A stretch of DNA of 35,430 nucleotides from CADEFX01 sp050260355. GTDB taxonomy: Bacteria; Pseudomonadota; Alphaproteobacteria; Rhizobiales; Hyphomicrobiaceae. Position numbers and translations under genes: made by a program. The notes below the pieces were generated by a model. The model searched no databases. It was not told the origin of the DNA and was given only the letters and a program-made list of their open reading frames with translations. The DNA is taken from assembly GCA_050260355.1 (NCBI GenBank), contig JBLNBZ010000140.1, positions 1 to 35,430 of the forward strand. Direction: 5' to 3'. How positions within the stretch are numbered: the first letter of the stretch is position 1; each line of letters begins with the position of its first letter. This document shows positions 1-10,037 of this stretch, piece after piece.

Positions 1-193
1 GATCGACGGTGAGCTCCGTGCCGTCCCCGGCTTCGCGCGTAGCATGCAGCCGGACCGGCACCTCCCCAAGCTTTGCCACGGGCTCGACGAGACGCGACAG
101 GAAGCCGGGGTCGGAGGGCCCGACCACGAGGTAGCGTGCGTTAACAAGAACTGACGATGAGGCGGCCGACGCCGCATGACCTTGAGCAGACAT
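1..193 (-). CDS. N-terminal fragment of an unidentified protein
   Basis: The window edge cuts this gene after 64 codons. It starts at an ATG (191-193) preceded by a GAGG-like ribosome site. The first ~16 residues are an Ala/Ser-rich leader, then comes a beta-alpha-beta-looking stretch (YLVVGPSDPGFLSRLVEP, then AKLGEVPVRLHATRE). The 'DPGFLSRLVEPVAKLG' pattern resembles the start of an ACT ligand-binding domain, as in small regulatory subunits such as acetolactate synthase small subunit, but the fragment is too short to assign. A 164-base gap separates it from the next gene upstream on the same strand, so it probably has its own promoter. That the frame is coding is likely; the ACT resemblance is tentative. 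Confidence 0.5.
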   Translation of the reverse strand, partial: MSAQGHAASAASSSVLVNARYLVVGPSDPGFLSRLVEPVAKLGEVPVRLHATREAGDGTELTVD

Positions 194-357
194 TGCCAGA
201 AAACCTCGCAACAACGATCACGAAAAGCGGGAAATCCCGGAGCCCTTAGGCTGCCGGGGCGCTAATTCGAATGATGATCGCTGTGCGATGGCTGGTCATG
301 GCGGGCACATAAGCACACCAAGGTGAAGACTTCAACAATGGCGAAAGGAGTGCAGGC

Positions 358-1977
358 TTAAGGCGTTGTGCCGGTACGCGCCTTCTGCTCCTTCAGGAGC
401 CGGCGTTGCTCGGCCATGGCAACCGGTGGCTTGGCCTCGTCCTGCGCCCTGGCCCCCTGCCGGCCGCGGAGGAGCTGCGCACGCCGCCTGGCAAAGTCGA
501 CAAACGGCCCCTCCCCAACCCCGTCGATGAACCGCGACAACTGCGCCAAGTCGTGCGTGGTGGCGATGGCCGTGCGCAGCCGGCTTCGGGCCCGCTCCGC
601 TTGGCTGCTGCCGGGCGATGCCTTGAGCTGGCCGTAGAGCGCCAGCAGATTGACACCCGAGTCGCCTTTTCGATGCGGCTGGACAACGCCTTTCGCCATG
701 ACCTCCACGCGTGGGCCGGACTCCGCGACCGCGCCCGACTCGGTGCTGGCGGCGCGATGCTCTGCCGTGCGCGCCTCCACCTCCTTGAGCGCGTTCTGTG
801 CCGTCTGTTTGGCGAGCTTTTCCTGCGCGAGCAGCTCGAGAGCCTGGCGCTTGGCCTCCCGCTCCTCTGCCAATGCGTCGCGATCCTTCGCAGCGGAAGC
901 CGCAAGGGCGTCGCGAGCCTGCAGCGCCTCGTCCCGTTGTGTCTGAAGCGCGGCGATTTGTGTCTCCAGCACCTGCCTGGCCGCCGTCTCGCGCGCGACG
1001 TCAGCCCGCAAGGCCTCGATCGCCTGCCGCAGCTTCTCCTCCGCCGCCTCGTCCGCGCGGCGAACGTCGGCATTCAGTTTGCCCGCAACCTGGCGAGCAA
1101 GCTCCGCGCGCATCGCCTCGACGCTCTGCTCCGCTGCGGCCCGCGCCCGAGCCTCCGCTTGCGAGCTGAGCTGCGCCTCTTTGGCCGCGCGCTCGGCCGC
1201 AGCTTTCGCCGCCCGCAGTTGCTCGCGCTCATTGATGAGGTCCTTGACCGCCCGCTCAGCCGCCGCCTGATCCTCGCGCGCTGTAGCCAATTGAGCGATG
1301 GTCTGCCGCTGGGCCTGCTCGGCCGCCGTGCGCAGCTTACGCTCGACCGCGAGGCGTGACTGCGCCGCTAGCAGCTCACTCGTCGCGTGCGCGGCCGAGC
1401 CCTGCAGGCGCATGAGCAGGCTCGAGGCCTCGGTGGCGCGATAATAGGTCCAGCCTGCCAACGAGAACGCGCCGATCGCGGCGAGGGAAAGCAGGCCGAC
1501 GGCAACCTTCGTCCCGCGCGACCGGCTTGCCTTGCTCTCAGTAACCGGGATCGGCTCGAGCGCCACAGGCGATCTCGGCACCTGGGTGCCGAAGTTCCAA
1601 AGATGCCCCTCCGGATCGCGGCACGCGTAGGACCGGCCGCCGAAGGCATCGTCGCGAACGTCCAGAGCAATCTCGGCGCCGGCCTTGCGCGCGCGGGCGC
1701 AATGGGCGTCGGCGTCCTCGACCAGCAGATAGCAGGCCTGTGTCGCCGCGCCGCCGACCTGATCGGGCTGGATCATAAATCGCTCGAGCTCGGAGTCGGC
1801 GACCCGGCTCAGGAGAAAGAGAGCTGGGCCCCAACTGAGCTCGGCGTACTCGAGTGCACCTGCCGCATCGGCAATCGCCTTCTGGCGCTCCAGCCCGAAC
1901 GCGTCGCAAAGCCAAGTGACGGCGGCATCGAGATCACGATAGCGCAGCACAGACGCGGTGGTTGCAACGGACGCCAC
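358..1977 (-). CDS. VOC (glyoxalase-fold) domain fused to membrane segment and long coiled coil
   Basis: 539 residues from a GTG start (1975-1977) with GAGAGGC just upstream; no ATG is available near the N-terminus. Residues 1-132 look like a VOC/glyoxalase-bleomycin resistance fold, ending in the typical 'CRDPEGHLWNFG' strand (119-130). A basic linker follows, then one hydrophobic segment (about 157-178), then an Ala/Glu/Arg/Gln-rich coiled coil (about 180-410) and a mostly charged C-terminus (410-539). An N-terminal VOC domain is usually a soluble metalloenzyme or antibiotic-binding domain; anchoring one to a membrane coiled coil is uncommon. By topology rules the VOC domain would be cytoplasmic and the coiled coil periplasmic, but this is inferred. 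It stands alone, 229 bases from the operon on the same strand. Substrate unknown. Confidence 0.8.
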   Translation of the reverse strand: MASVATTASVLRYRDLDAAVTWLCDAFGLERQKAIADAAGALEYAELSWGPALFLLSRVADSELERFMIQPDQVGGAATQACYLLVEDADAHCARARKAGAEIALDVRDDAFGGRSYACRDPEGHLWNFGTQVPRSPVALEPIPVTESKASRSRGTKVAVGLLSLAAIGAFSLAGWTYYRATEASSLLMRLQGSAAHATSELLAAQSRLAVERKLRTAAEQAQRQTIAQLATAREDQAAAERAVKDLINEREQLRAAKAAAERAAKEAQLSSQAEARARAAAEQSVEAMRAELARQVAGKLNADVRRADEAAEEKLRQAIEALRADVARETAARQVLETQIAALQTQRDEALQARDALAASAAKDRDALAEEREAKRQALELLAQEKLAKQTAQNALKEVEARTAEHRAASTESGAVAESGPRVEVMAKGVVQPHRKGDSGVNLLALYGQLKASPGSSQAERARSRLRTAIATTHDLAQLSRFIDGVGEGPFVDFARRRAQLLRGRQGARAQDEAKPPVAMAEQRRLLKEQKARTGTTP

Positions 1978-2159
1978 TGAGCTGCCTCTCGATACGGACT
2001 AAGTACCGGCAAACATCTACAGAATATTGCAACTAAACCGACCGCGCGGTGGCGAACGGGCAACAATCAGCCCACAAACGGTATGCACGGTACGGCGCCA
2101 CGACCTTGCACTCAATTCCGGCACAAAGTCCCTGCCGATGTCTCCCAACACCGCCCCAT

Positions 2160-2183
2160 CGTAAGCGGGGATGCGCGCTTACG
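2160..2183 (-). terminator. Hairpin after the cupin-aminotransferase-GST operon
   Basis: A perfect 8-bp inverted repeat (CGTAAGCG at 2160-2167, CGCTTACG at 2176-2183) with an 8-base loop lies 23 bases beyond the stop codon of the GST gene. There is no U tract on the minus strand, so it may protect the 3' end or be a weak terminator rather than a classical intrinsic one. Confidence 0.35.
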
Positions 2184-2206
2184 TCACCGACTTGCCGAAG
2201 CAGGCC

Positions 2207-2863
2207 TCAAGCCGGCTCGGCGTCGCGCTCGGCCATCATATCCCTGTAAGCCGGCCGTGATTGACAGGCAGCGAGCCAAGCCTTCACGCGCGGAGCCGCC
2301 TCGAACAGCTCCGACGCGGCCATCGCATAGCGGATGACCTCCGCCAGATTGATGTCCGCCACCGTGAAACGATCGCCCACGACGAAGCCGGACCGCGCGA
2401 GCTCGCTGTCCAGAACGCGGAACGGACCGCGCAGCGCCTCGATGGCGGCCTCGGCTTTCACGGGGTCGCGCTCTGCGGGCGGCTTGGAAACCCGGTGATA
2501 GAGGATCTGGAGGGACTGAGGCTCGACCTCGGTTGCGGCCCACAGCGTCCACATGCTCATTTGACCATCCTCGGCGACGGTGTTCGGGCCCAATGGGCCG
2601 CCGTGCTTCTTGGCCAGATAGAGGTTGATCGCCAGCGACTCGTGCAGCACGAGACCATCGTCGTCGATCGACGGGATATGACCGTTCGGGTTGATCTTCA
2701 GGAACTCGGCCGATTTCGTGTGCAGCGGCGCATTGGCGGCGCGTGGATCGGCGAGCCGATTGTGCTGGATCACCGATTCGAGTTTGAACGGAATGCCGAG
2801 CTCTTTGGCCAGCCAGATGTTGCGCGAGGCACGAGAGCGATAGCAGCCGTAGATCGTCAGCAC
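2207..2863 (-). CDS. Glutathione S-transferase family protein
   Basis: 218 residues, the usual length for a bacterial GST. The start is a GTG (2861-2863) with a strong AAGGAGG site seven to eight bases upstream. The thioredoxin-like N-terminal domain (1-85) has the early motif YGCYRSRASRN with candidate catalytic Ser10/Ser13, the cis-proline loop 'NPNGHIPSI' and the glutathione-contacting 'HESLAIN'. The all-helical C-terminal domain contains the N-capping/hydrophobic-staple motif 'GDRFTVADINLAEV'. It is the last gene of a five-gene operon, 18 bases after the methyltransferase. GSTs conjugate or isomerise electrophiles using glutathione in the cytoplasm; the substrate cannot be read from sequence. 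Confidence 0.9.
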   Translation of the reverse strand: MLTIYGCYRSRASRNIWLAKELGIPFKLESVIQHNRLADPRAANAPLHTKSAEFLKINPNGHIPSIDDDGLVLHESLAINLYLAKKHGGPLGPNTVAEDGQMSMWTLWAATEVEPQSLQILYHRVSKPPAERDPVKAEAAIEALRGPFRVLDSELARSGFVVGDRFTVADINLAEVIRYAMAASELFEAAPRVKAWLAACQSRPAYRDMMAERDAEPA

Positions 2864-2881
2864 GAATGAACCTCCTTGCGA

Positions 2882-3679
2882 TCAGGTCTTGCGCGCCACC
2901 ACGATCAACTCGAAAAGCGTAAAGCCGAGCTTGCCGTCCTCGTTGCGAGGTTTGAGATAGGCCTTGAGAGCCGGTGAGGCATTCTCGAGCATTTGCTTGA
3001 GTGTCACGGCGGTGTTCGCAGGAACCGCCATGTTCTTGCACCAGGCGGCGAAATCCATGGCCTTCGGCGCGTGCTCCTTGTGCAGCACGGTCAGGCCCTG
3101 CGCAGCGATTAGGTCCAACCACTCCGGCGTTGTCAGCGCGCGCCCGTGCGAAGGATCACGCAGCTTCTCGAAAGCATTGTAGGCCTTGGCCGCTTCGTCG
3201 AGATCGCTTTGAGCAAACCCAGGCACTGTCTCGACGTCGGGCGAGACATTGTCGACCAAGGCAAAGATGCCCCCGGGCTTCAGCACGCGCCGGCTCTCCG
3301 CAACGAACGCCGCGACATCGGGAAAGTGATGGGGCGCGATGCGGCATGTCACGAGATTGAACGTCTCGTCCCCGAACGGCAAATCCTCGGCGTCGGCAGC
3401 CGCGGTCTCCATGTTGGTCAACCCCCGCGACTCGGCAATCTTGCGCGCCTCCACCAGCATCTCGGGGGTCAGATCACTGGCGATCACCTTGGCAACATGC
3501 GGGGCAAACGCCGCGGCGGTGTGACCGGCAGCCGTGGCGATATCGAGCGCGATCCAGTTCTTGCGGGGCTTCACCAGCTCCACGAGACGGCCGAGGCTCG
3601 CGCCCTTGGCGTGCACCGTCGAGGTCGAATAGTTGGCGGCGTTGGCCCCGAACTGCTGCTGAACCAGTGTCTTTGACAT
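2882..3679 (-). CDS. SAM-dependent class I methyltransferase
   Basis: 265 residues starting MSKTLVQQQFG at the ATG 3677-3679, preceded by AAAGGAT. The frame is open further upstream, but that extension overlaps the aminotransferase gene and has no protein-like character. The Rossmann-type motif I (D46-G52, 'ALDIATAAGH') is followed by the acidic residue that caps the SAM ribose in 'ASDLTPEML' (Asp69) and by 'DAEDLPFGDETFNLVTC', as in UbiE/COQ5-like (Methyltransf_11) enzymes; 'ESRRVLKPGGIFALVD' is the usual post-motif region. Family resemblance is to small-molecule (quinone/lipid-type) methyltransferases, but no substrate can be named. It sits between a class V aminotransferase (55 bases upstream) and the GST (18 bases downstream), probably one mRNA. 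Confidence 0.9.
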   Translation of the reverse strand: MSKTLVQQQFGANAANYSTSTVHAKGASLGRLVELVKPRKNWIALDIATAAGHTAAAFAPHVAKVIASDLTPEMLVEARKIAESRGLTNMETAAADAEDLPFGDETFNLVTCRIAPHHFPDVAAFVAESRRVLKPGGIFALVDNVSPDVETVPGFAQSDLDEAAKAYNAFEKLRDPSHGRALTTPEWLDLIAAQGLTVLHKEHAPKAMDFAAWCKNMAVPANTAVTLKQMLENASPALKAYLKPRNEDGKLGFTLFELIVVARKT

Positions 3680-3734
3680 CTTGAGATCCTTTCGCAAGGC
3701 GCCGAACGGTTGCGACGCATTACGGCATCGCGCT

Positions 3735-4955
3735 TCAAACCAAGGTTTTGATCGCGGCCTCCACGCCGCCGGCCTCGTGTGGAATGCCGCAGGCCCGCAA
3801 GGCAAGCTCGGTGGTGGCCAGCGCGCCAAGCAGCATCGGCTCATTGAGCTCGCCCATGTGGCCGATGCGGAAGACGTGTCCCGCCAACGGTCCCAACCCG
3901 CCGCCCAATGAAAGGTTGAACCGATCGAGCGCGACCTTGCGCAGCTTGTTGGTGTCATGCCCCTCGGGGACCATGATGGCCGACACGGAGTCGGAGGCGC
4001 GCGCGGGATCCGCGCAGAGCAGCTCGATCGCCTTGATCGGCGCCGAGAAGCCTTTCGTGTTGATGGTGATCTCGCTTCTCTTGCCGCCGCCCCAATGCGC
4101 AACGGCAGCTCGCGTCGCGTTCGCCAGACGCCTGTGCCTGGCGAAAACCGCGTCCAGCCCTTCCTCCTCCAGCATCTTCAGCGATTCCTCGAGGCCGAAG
4201 AACATGTGCACCGGCGAGGTGCCGGGAAACCGCTGCGGCTGGTGCGTGCGCATCTCCTTCCAGTTCCAATAGCTGCGCTTCATGCCGCCCTTCTCGGAAG
4301 CGGCGAGCGCCCGCTCGCTGATGCCGGTGAACGAAAGACCGGTCGGCAGCATGAGACCCTTCTGGCTGCCACCCACGACGACATCGCAACCCCACTCGTC
4401 CATGCGAAAGTCCATGGACGCGAAGGAGGAGATGGTATCGATCAGAAAGAAAGCCGGATGGCGAGCGGCATCGATGGCCTTTCGGATGTCGCTGATCGGC
4501 TGCACGAGGCCGGTCGCGGTCTCGTTGTGCACGACCATCACCGCCTTGATCTGACCTTTGGCATCCTTCCTCAGCCGCTCCGTGACCGCCTCCGGAGCCA
4601 CACCGCGCCGCCAATCGGAGGGCAGCGTCTCGACCTCGAGACCGAGGTCGACGGCCATCTGCGACCAGCTCGCCGAGAAGCGGCCGGATTCCAGCATCAG
4701 CAGCCGATCGCCAGGGGCGAACAGGTTGGCCAAAGCAGCCTCCCAGGCGCCGTGCCCGTTGGCGGCGTACATCAGCAGGTGCTGCTTCGTCTTGAGCACG
4801 CGCATGAGCGCGGCGTGCACGCGCCGCTGGATGGCGAGGAACTCTTCCGAGAAGAAATCGAGCGCCGGACGCCGCATCGCGTCGAGAATGCGATCGGGAA
4901 TGTTGGTGGGGCCGGGATTGAAAAAGAACTGGCGCCCACGCGGTCTTGTGTTCAT
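3735..4955 (-). CDS. Class V aminotransferase, serine-glyoxylate/alanine-glyoxylate type
   Basis: 406 residues; ATG at 4953-4955 with GAGGAA upstream. The N-terminal 'FNPGPTNIPDRIL' and 'RRPALDFFSEEF' are typical of the serine-glyoxylate / alanine-glyoxylate aminotransferase branch of fold-type I PLP enzymes. The PLP-binding lysine is Lys199 in 'VVVGGSQKGLMLPTG', with the pyridine-nitrogen aspartate Asp173 in 'FLIDTISSF'. The C-terminal 'FRIGHMGELNEPMLLGAL' matches the family. Such enzymes move an amino group from serine or alanine to glyoxylate, the entry step of the serine cycle or photorespiration-like glyoxylate disposal. The neighbouring hydroxy-acid permease and dehydrogenase fit glycolate/glyoxylate handling, but that link is inference. 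Second class V enzyme in the operon, 48 bases after the first. Confidence 0.88.
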   Translation of the reverse strand: MNTRPRGRQFFFNPGPTNIPDRILDAMRRPALDFFSEEFLAIQRRVHAALMRVLKTKQHLLMYAANGHGAWEAALANLFAPGDRLLMLESGRFSASWSQMAVDLGLEVETLPSDWRRGVAPEAVTERLRKDAKGQIKAVMVVHNETATGLVQPISDIRKAIDAARHPAFFLIDTISSFASMDFRMDEWGCDVVVGGSQKGLMLPTGLSFTGISERALAASEKGGMKRSYWNWKEMRTHQPQRFPGTSPVHMFFGLEESLKMLEEEGLDAVFARHRRLANATRAAVAHWGGGKRSEITINTKGFSAPIKAIELLCADPARASDSVSAIMVPEGHDTNKLRKVALDRFNLSLGGGLGPLAGHVFRIGHMGELNEPMLLGALATTELALRACGIPHEAGGVEAAIKTLV

Positions 4956-5003
4956 TGCGGCGGTTCCTCGGCAGTGTTCGTGGCGATTCGCCCGGCTGGG
5001 CGA

Positions 5004-6158
5004 TCAGGCATGCTTGGCGAGATTATCGAGGCCGGCGGTCAGCCGGTCCAGGTCGTAATCGTCGACCCAGATATGCGGGGAGATGCGCAGAAAGTCGCCC
5101 CGCACGGTTAAGTAGACGCCGAGCCGCGCCAACCGGTCCTGAGCGTCCCTCGGTAAAGGCCGTGGCGGCTTCAGCCCGGTGAAATGGCCCGAGCGCACAT
5201 CGGCCCGCGGGGCGGAATAGCCGAGCGGCTCGGCAGCCGCGATGATGCGTTCGGTGATCTGGCGGATCGACCGGTTGATCCGATCCGGTCCCCACTCGAG
5301 GATCTGGCGCAGCGCCGCCTCGGCCATGGGAGAAAGCGCGAAGTTGGCCCGCTCACCGACGTCGAAGCGGCGCGCGCCCGGCAGCCAACCCTCGCGATAC
5401 TGCAGGACGCCGTCTTTCCAGACATGCCCCTTGTCGCTGTCGCGCCTGTTGTTGGAATGGATCTCGATCGGGGTGCCGTCTTGGCGGTGCGGTGCGGCGT
5501 ACAGGAAGGCGAAGCTGTACGGGCACAGCAGCCACTTGTAGCCGGCAGCCACCAGGAAATCCGGCTTAACGGCTTTCACGTCGAACGGATACGCTCCCGC
5601 AGATTGCGTGATGTCGACGATGAGGGGCACGCCGACGTCGCGGCAGCGCTCGCCGATCCTGACAAGGTCGATCAGGCGGCCATCCATCCAGTGGCACTGC
5701 GGCAGCGTCACCAGGCCGGCGCGCTCGTCGATCTCGTCGAGCACCGCCCGCGTCCAATCCTCGTCCTGCGGACAGCGAACGGTGGCGATCTCGGCGCCGG
5801 TCGCATCGGCGAGCGCCAGCCATGGCAGCACGTTGTTGGGGTACTGGTTCTCCAGCAACACGATGCGCTGCTTCACGCGCAGAGTGAGATTGCGAGCGGC
5901 CACCGCGAGCCCATAGCTCGTCGCCGGAACGAGCGCGATGTCGTTTGCGGTCGCCCCGATGATGCGCGCAAACAGCCCGCGGATGGATTCCGAGGGACCG
6001 TAGAAGTCGGGCGTGCCGATCGTCCACGGCGACGATTTGCGCGCAACGCCGCGCTCGCCGGCCTCGCGGACCGACTTGGGGCTCGGTGCCACGTAGGCCG
6101 TGTTGAAGTAGGCAATATCGCGCGGGATATCGAACAGGTGGCGCTGGCACGGGATCAT
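5004..6158 (-). CDS. Class V PLP-dependent aminotransferase-fold enzyme (epimerase/desulfurase-like)
   Basis: 384 residues, ATG at 6156-6158. It is a fold-type I PLP enzyme of the aminotransferase V family but of a different branch from its neighbour: the N-terminus 'RDIAYFNTAYVAPSPKSV' and body resemble isopenicillin N epimerase / cysteine desulfurase / kynureninase-like members. The PLP lysine is Lys208 in 'FLVAAGYKWLLCPYS', with Asp182 and Gln185 in 'IVDITQSAGAYPFD' positioned to hold the cofactor. No conserved catalytic cysteine loop of a SufS/IscS desulfurase is seen, so a carbon-nitrogen lyase, epimerase or aminotransferase role is more likely. It lies 15 bases downstream of the cupin gene and 48 bases upstream of the second class V enzyme, consistent with coupled expression. 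Substrate unknown. Confidence 0.85.
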   Translation of the reverse strand: MIPCQRHLFDIPRDIAYFNTAYVAPSPKSVREAGERGVARKSSPWTIGTPDFYGPSESIRGLFARIIGATANDIALVPATSYGLAVAARNLTLRVKQRIVLLENQYPNNVLPWLALADATGAEIATVRCPQDEDWTRAVLDEIDERAGLVTLPQCHWMDGRLIDLVRIGERCRDVGVPLIVDITQSAGAYPFDVKAVKPDFLVAAGYKWLLCPYSFAFLYAAPHRQDGTPIEIHSNNRRDSDKGHVWKDGVLQYREGWLPGARRFDVGERANFALSPMAEAALRQILEWGPDRINRSIRQITERIIAAAEPLGYSAPRADVRSGHFTGLKPPRPLPRDAQDRLARLGVYLTVRGDFLRISPHIWVDDYDLDRLTAGLDNLAKHA

Positions 6159-6173
6159 GGCTTGCCCCGTGTC

Positions 6174-6671
6174 TCAGGCCGGAATGCCCGGCGGGCCGAT
6201 GATCTCGATGCCGAACTGCTCGGCAACGAGCCTCAGCCGTTCAAAATCCGGGGGCTGTAGCGCGGGCGGCGGAATGGTGCGGCTCGGCGCCGGCTCGGAC
6301 AGCGCACGCATGAAGTTCTCGAACCCCGCCGGCTCGACGCCGACTAGAAACCGTGCCTCGGCCGACTCGACGATGAAGGTATGCGGGATGCCGCGGGGCC
6401 CGTACACGAAGGATCCCGCGCCGGCCTTGATGTGCTGCCCGCCGACCCAGAACCTCAGCTCGCCTTCGATGATGTAGAACCACTCGTCCTCGCGGTGGTG
6501 AATGTGCAGAGGGGACCCCGCACCCTTGGGCGCCAGATGATCGATCACCGCCAGTCGATTCGCCGTCGTCTCACCCGCCGCCTTGATGGTCGCCAGCACG
6601 CCTAGGAACCAGAGCGCCTCCCCCTCATCCCGAGACAGAGCGACGGGGCTTGCCGCAGCGCTTCCTGACAT
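6174..6671 (-). CDS. Single-domain cupin protein
   Basis: 165 residues, ATG at 6669-6671 preceded by GAGGATC. It carries one cupin barrel: motif 1 is His56-x-His58-x4-Glu63 ('LHIHHREDEWFYIIEG') and motif 2 is 'GPRGIPHTF' with His97, which together supply the usual three-His/one-Glu metal site. The C-terminal ~50 residues (Pro-rich, then 'FERLRLVAEQFGIEIIGP') follow the barrel. Many such proteins are annotated as quercetin-dioxygenase-like or as small-molecule isomerases; the function here is open. It is the first gene of the operon cupin / class V enzyme / aminotransferase / methyltransferase / GST, and is divergent from the lactate permease gene across a 388-base gap that must hold the operon promoter. 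Confidence 0.88.
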   Translation of the reverse strand: MSGSAAASPVALSRDEGEALWFLGVLATIKAAGETTANRLAVIDHLAPKGAGSPLHIHHREDEWFYIIEGELRFWVGGQHIKAGAGSFVYGPRGIPHTFIVESAEARFLVGVEPAGFENFMRALSEPAPSRTIPPPALQPPDFERLRLVAEQFGIEIIGPPGIPA

Positions 6672-7059
6672 GACCGATCCTCACTTTCAGCCCGTAGACG
6701 ATCCTTCTTATCAGCTTCCGGCCGCCATAGACATCCGCCGCCGAACGGCTGACGAGGATGGCGAGTGCAGCCGTGGGCTCCAGGTCGGACCGCCAAGCGT
6801 GCCGGGCGGGTGGCACGGCGGGCACACGTACCCGCGAACCTTCACGTGCTCCACAGCTCGTCAAGCAGTTGTGAGCAGCCAAGCGCTCATCGTTCTTACG
6901 TTTTCGTCACTCATATTTGCACGTCGTACATGCGACCTTGGTCGCAATCGCACGAGCGCTCGGCCGCGAGTTTGGGCCGTCGACAACAACTGATCGCCGT
7001 GTTTTGCCTCTTGCCCGCCGCGTGACGGAAGAATGCGGCGGCCAGGAGGAAAACATCCC
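6672..7059. other. Divergent intergenic region between cupin operon and lactate permease
   Basis: 388 bases without a convincing gene. It must contain promoters for the leftward operon and the rightward permease gene. The only structured element I could pick out is the near-palindrome at 6918-6930, listed separately. No small ORF here has both a ribosome site and protein-like composition. Confidence 0.6.
6918..6930. promoter_or_regulatory. Candidate operator, TGCAC-N3-GTACA
   Basis: An imperfect palindrome (TGCACGTCGTACA, one mismatched pair) lies about 130 bases upstream of the permease start, next to an AT-rich stretch (TCATATTT) that could serve as a -10 region. Half sites spaced like this are typical of GntR-type repressors, which often control lactate/glycolate genes. 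No regulator gene is next to it in this window, so the assignment is a guess based on shape only. Confidence 0.3.
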
Positions 7060-8715
<1,656 letters not shown>

Positions 8716-8732
8716 CGTTCAATGCAGGCGAG

Positions 8733-8760
8733 CGGCGTGTCGGTGGCTGCCGACACGCCG
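8733..8760 (+). terminator. Hairpin between permease and hydroxy-acid dehydrogenase genes
   Basis: A perfect 11-bp stem (CGGCGTGTCGG / CCGACACGCCG) with a 6-base loop lies 18 bases after the permease stop, between two convergent genes. It could serve both strands. There is no T tract on either side, so it is a terminator-like structure rather than a textbook intrinsic terminator. Confidence 0.5.
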
Positions 8761-8864
8761 ACCTCGAAGCCTCGAGTGAACCGCTCAACACACCTCGATT
8801 TGGGGCGCCTCTTCACAAGCTGCCCCACCATTCTGGCGCTGACCAGATGGACTCTTGCCCCGCC

Positions 8865-10037
8865 TCAAGGACGGCGGTTGCGCAGCAGATCCTCCGTCCG
8901 CTCCCACATCAGGAAGTCCGGCCCGAGGCTGGGAATGTCCGGCACCCCCATCTGACCCATGGCGAGGTCGACCTCGTTGTTCATCACCCCCAGGGCATGC
9001 CGTGCGCCTGGCAGGCCACCTGCTGCCACACCGTAGAGCGTCCAGCGGCCCACGAACACGAACTTCGCCCCGAGGCACAGCGCCGCGAGGATGTCTGCAC
9101 CGCGACGCACGCCGCTGTCGAGCATCAGCGTCAGCTTGTCACCGACGGCCTCGCGAATGGCGGGCAACACCTCGACCGGCGATGGCGCCCGGTCGAGCTG
9201 GCGACCGCCATGGTTGGACACCATGATGCCGTCGACCCCGATGGCTGCCGCTCGCGTGGCGTCGTCGGGATGCATGATGCCCTTGATGACGAACGTGCGC
9301 GGCCAGATCTCGCGGTAGCGCTTGACGTGGTCCCAGGTGATGGGCGCCGTCGTCTGCGCCGCAACCAGCGCAGCAACCGTCTCGACGTCTTTGCCGTTGC
9401 TGGCATAGGGCGCCCAGTTCGGCAGGATCGGCTGCCCGCCATGCTTGAAGTAGTCGACAACCCACCCGGGATGCAGCAGTGCCTCGAGCTTGGTCTTGAG
9501 CGGCAGCCGCAGCGGCCGGCTGTAGCCGTTGCGCCGATTGCGCTCGCGGTTCGAGTGCACCGGCACGTCCACCGTCAGCACCAGGGTCGACAGGCCCGCA
9601 TCCTTGGCACGGCGGATCATGTCCTCGGAGATCTTGTTGTCGCGCGCGGCGTAGAGCTGGTACCAGCCGTGCTCGGGCGCCACGCGCGCCAGGTCCTCGA
9701 TCGATGCCGTCGAGGCCCCCGACATGATGAACGGCACGTTGGCCTCGCGGGCTGCCTGGGCGAGCATCAGGTCGGCCCCGGGCCGGAAGAACCCCGCCCC
9801 ACCCGTCGGCGCGATGCCGAACGGATGCGAATAGGTGCGCCCGAACAAGGTCGTCGACTGATTGCGGGTACCGACGTTGATCAGGTACTTTGGAACCAGC
9901 CGCACTTGCCGGAAGGCCCAGTAGTTGCGGTCGAGACCGTCCTCGTCCTCGACGCCGCCCTCGATGAAGTCGAACGCGACCTTCGGCAGCCGACGCTTGG
10001 CGAGGCGCCGCAGGTCGTCGTAGTTGAGGGCTTGCAT
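8865..10037 (-). CDS. lldD: FMN-dependent alpha-hydroxy-acid dehydrogenase/oxidase (L-lactate dehydrogenase type)
   Basis: 390 residues, ATG at 10035-10037. The whole length matches the FMN-dependent alpha-hydroxy-acid oxidase family (LldD, glycolate oxidase, mandelate dehydrogenase). The signature is 'SNHGGRQLD' at 274-282, with the catalytic base His276 and substrate-binding Arg279; FMN contacts include 'WYQLY' (125-129) and Lys252 in 'FVIKGIM', and the phosphate loop is 'LDSGVRRGADILAALCLGA'. The enzyme oxidises L-lactate to pyruvate or a related 2-hydroxy acid to its 2-oxo acid, usually passing electrons to the quinone pool at the inner face of the membrane. Lactate is favoured by the convergent permease; glycolate to glyoxylate is the alternative and would feed the glyoxylate-type aminotransferase at 3735-4955. 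Confidence 0.9.
   Translation of the reverse strand: MQALNYDDLRRLAKRRLPKVAFDFIEGGVEDEDGLDRNYWAFRQVRLVPKYLINVGTRNQSTTLFGRTYSHPFGIAPTGGAGFFRPGADLMLAQAAREANVPFIMSGASTASIEDLARVAPEHGWYQLYAARDNKISEDMIRRAKDAGLSTLVLTVDVPVHSNRERNRRNGYSRPLRLPLKTKLEALLHPGWVVDYFKHGGQPILPNWAPYASNGKDVETVAALVAAQTTAPITWDHVKRYREIWPRTFVIKGIMHPDDATRAAAIGVDGIMVSNHGGRQLDRAPSPVEVLPAIREAVGDKLTLMLDSGVRRGADILAALCLGAKFVFVGRWTLYGVAAGGLPGARHALGVMNNEVDLAMGQMGVPDIPSLGPDFLMWERTEDLLRNRRP

Noticed and set aside
406..1359. Long plus-strand frame (317 codons) opposite the coiled-coil gene
   Set aside because: It is the antisense shadow of a GC-rich Ala/Glu/Arg coiled coil; Leu/Arg-rich composition and no ribosome site.
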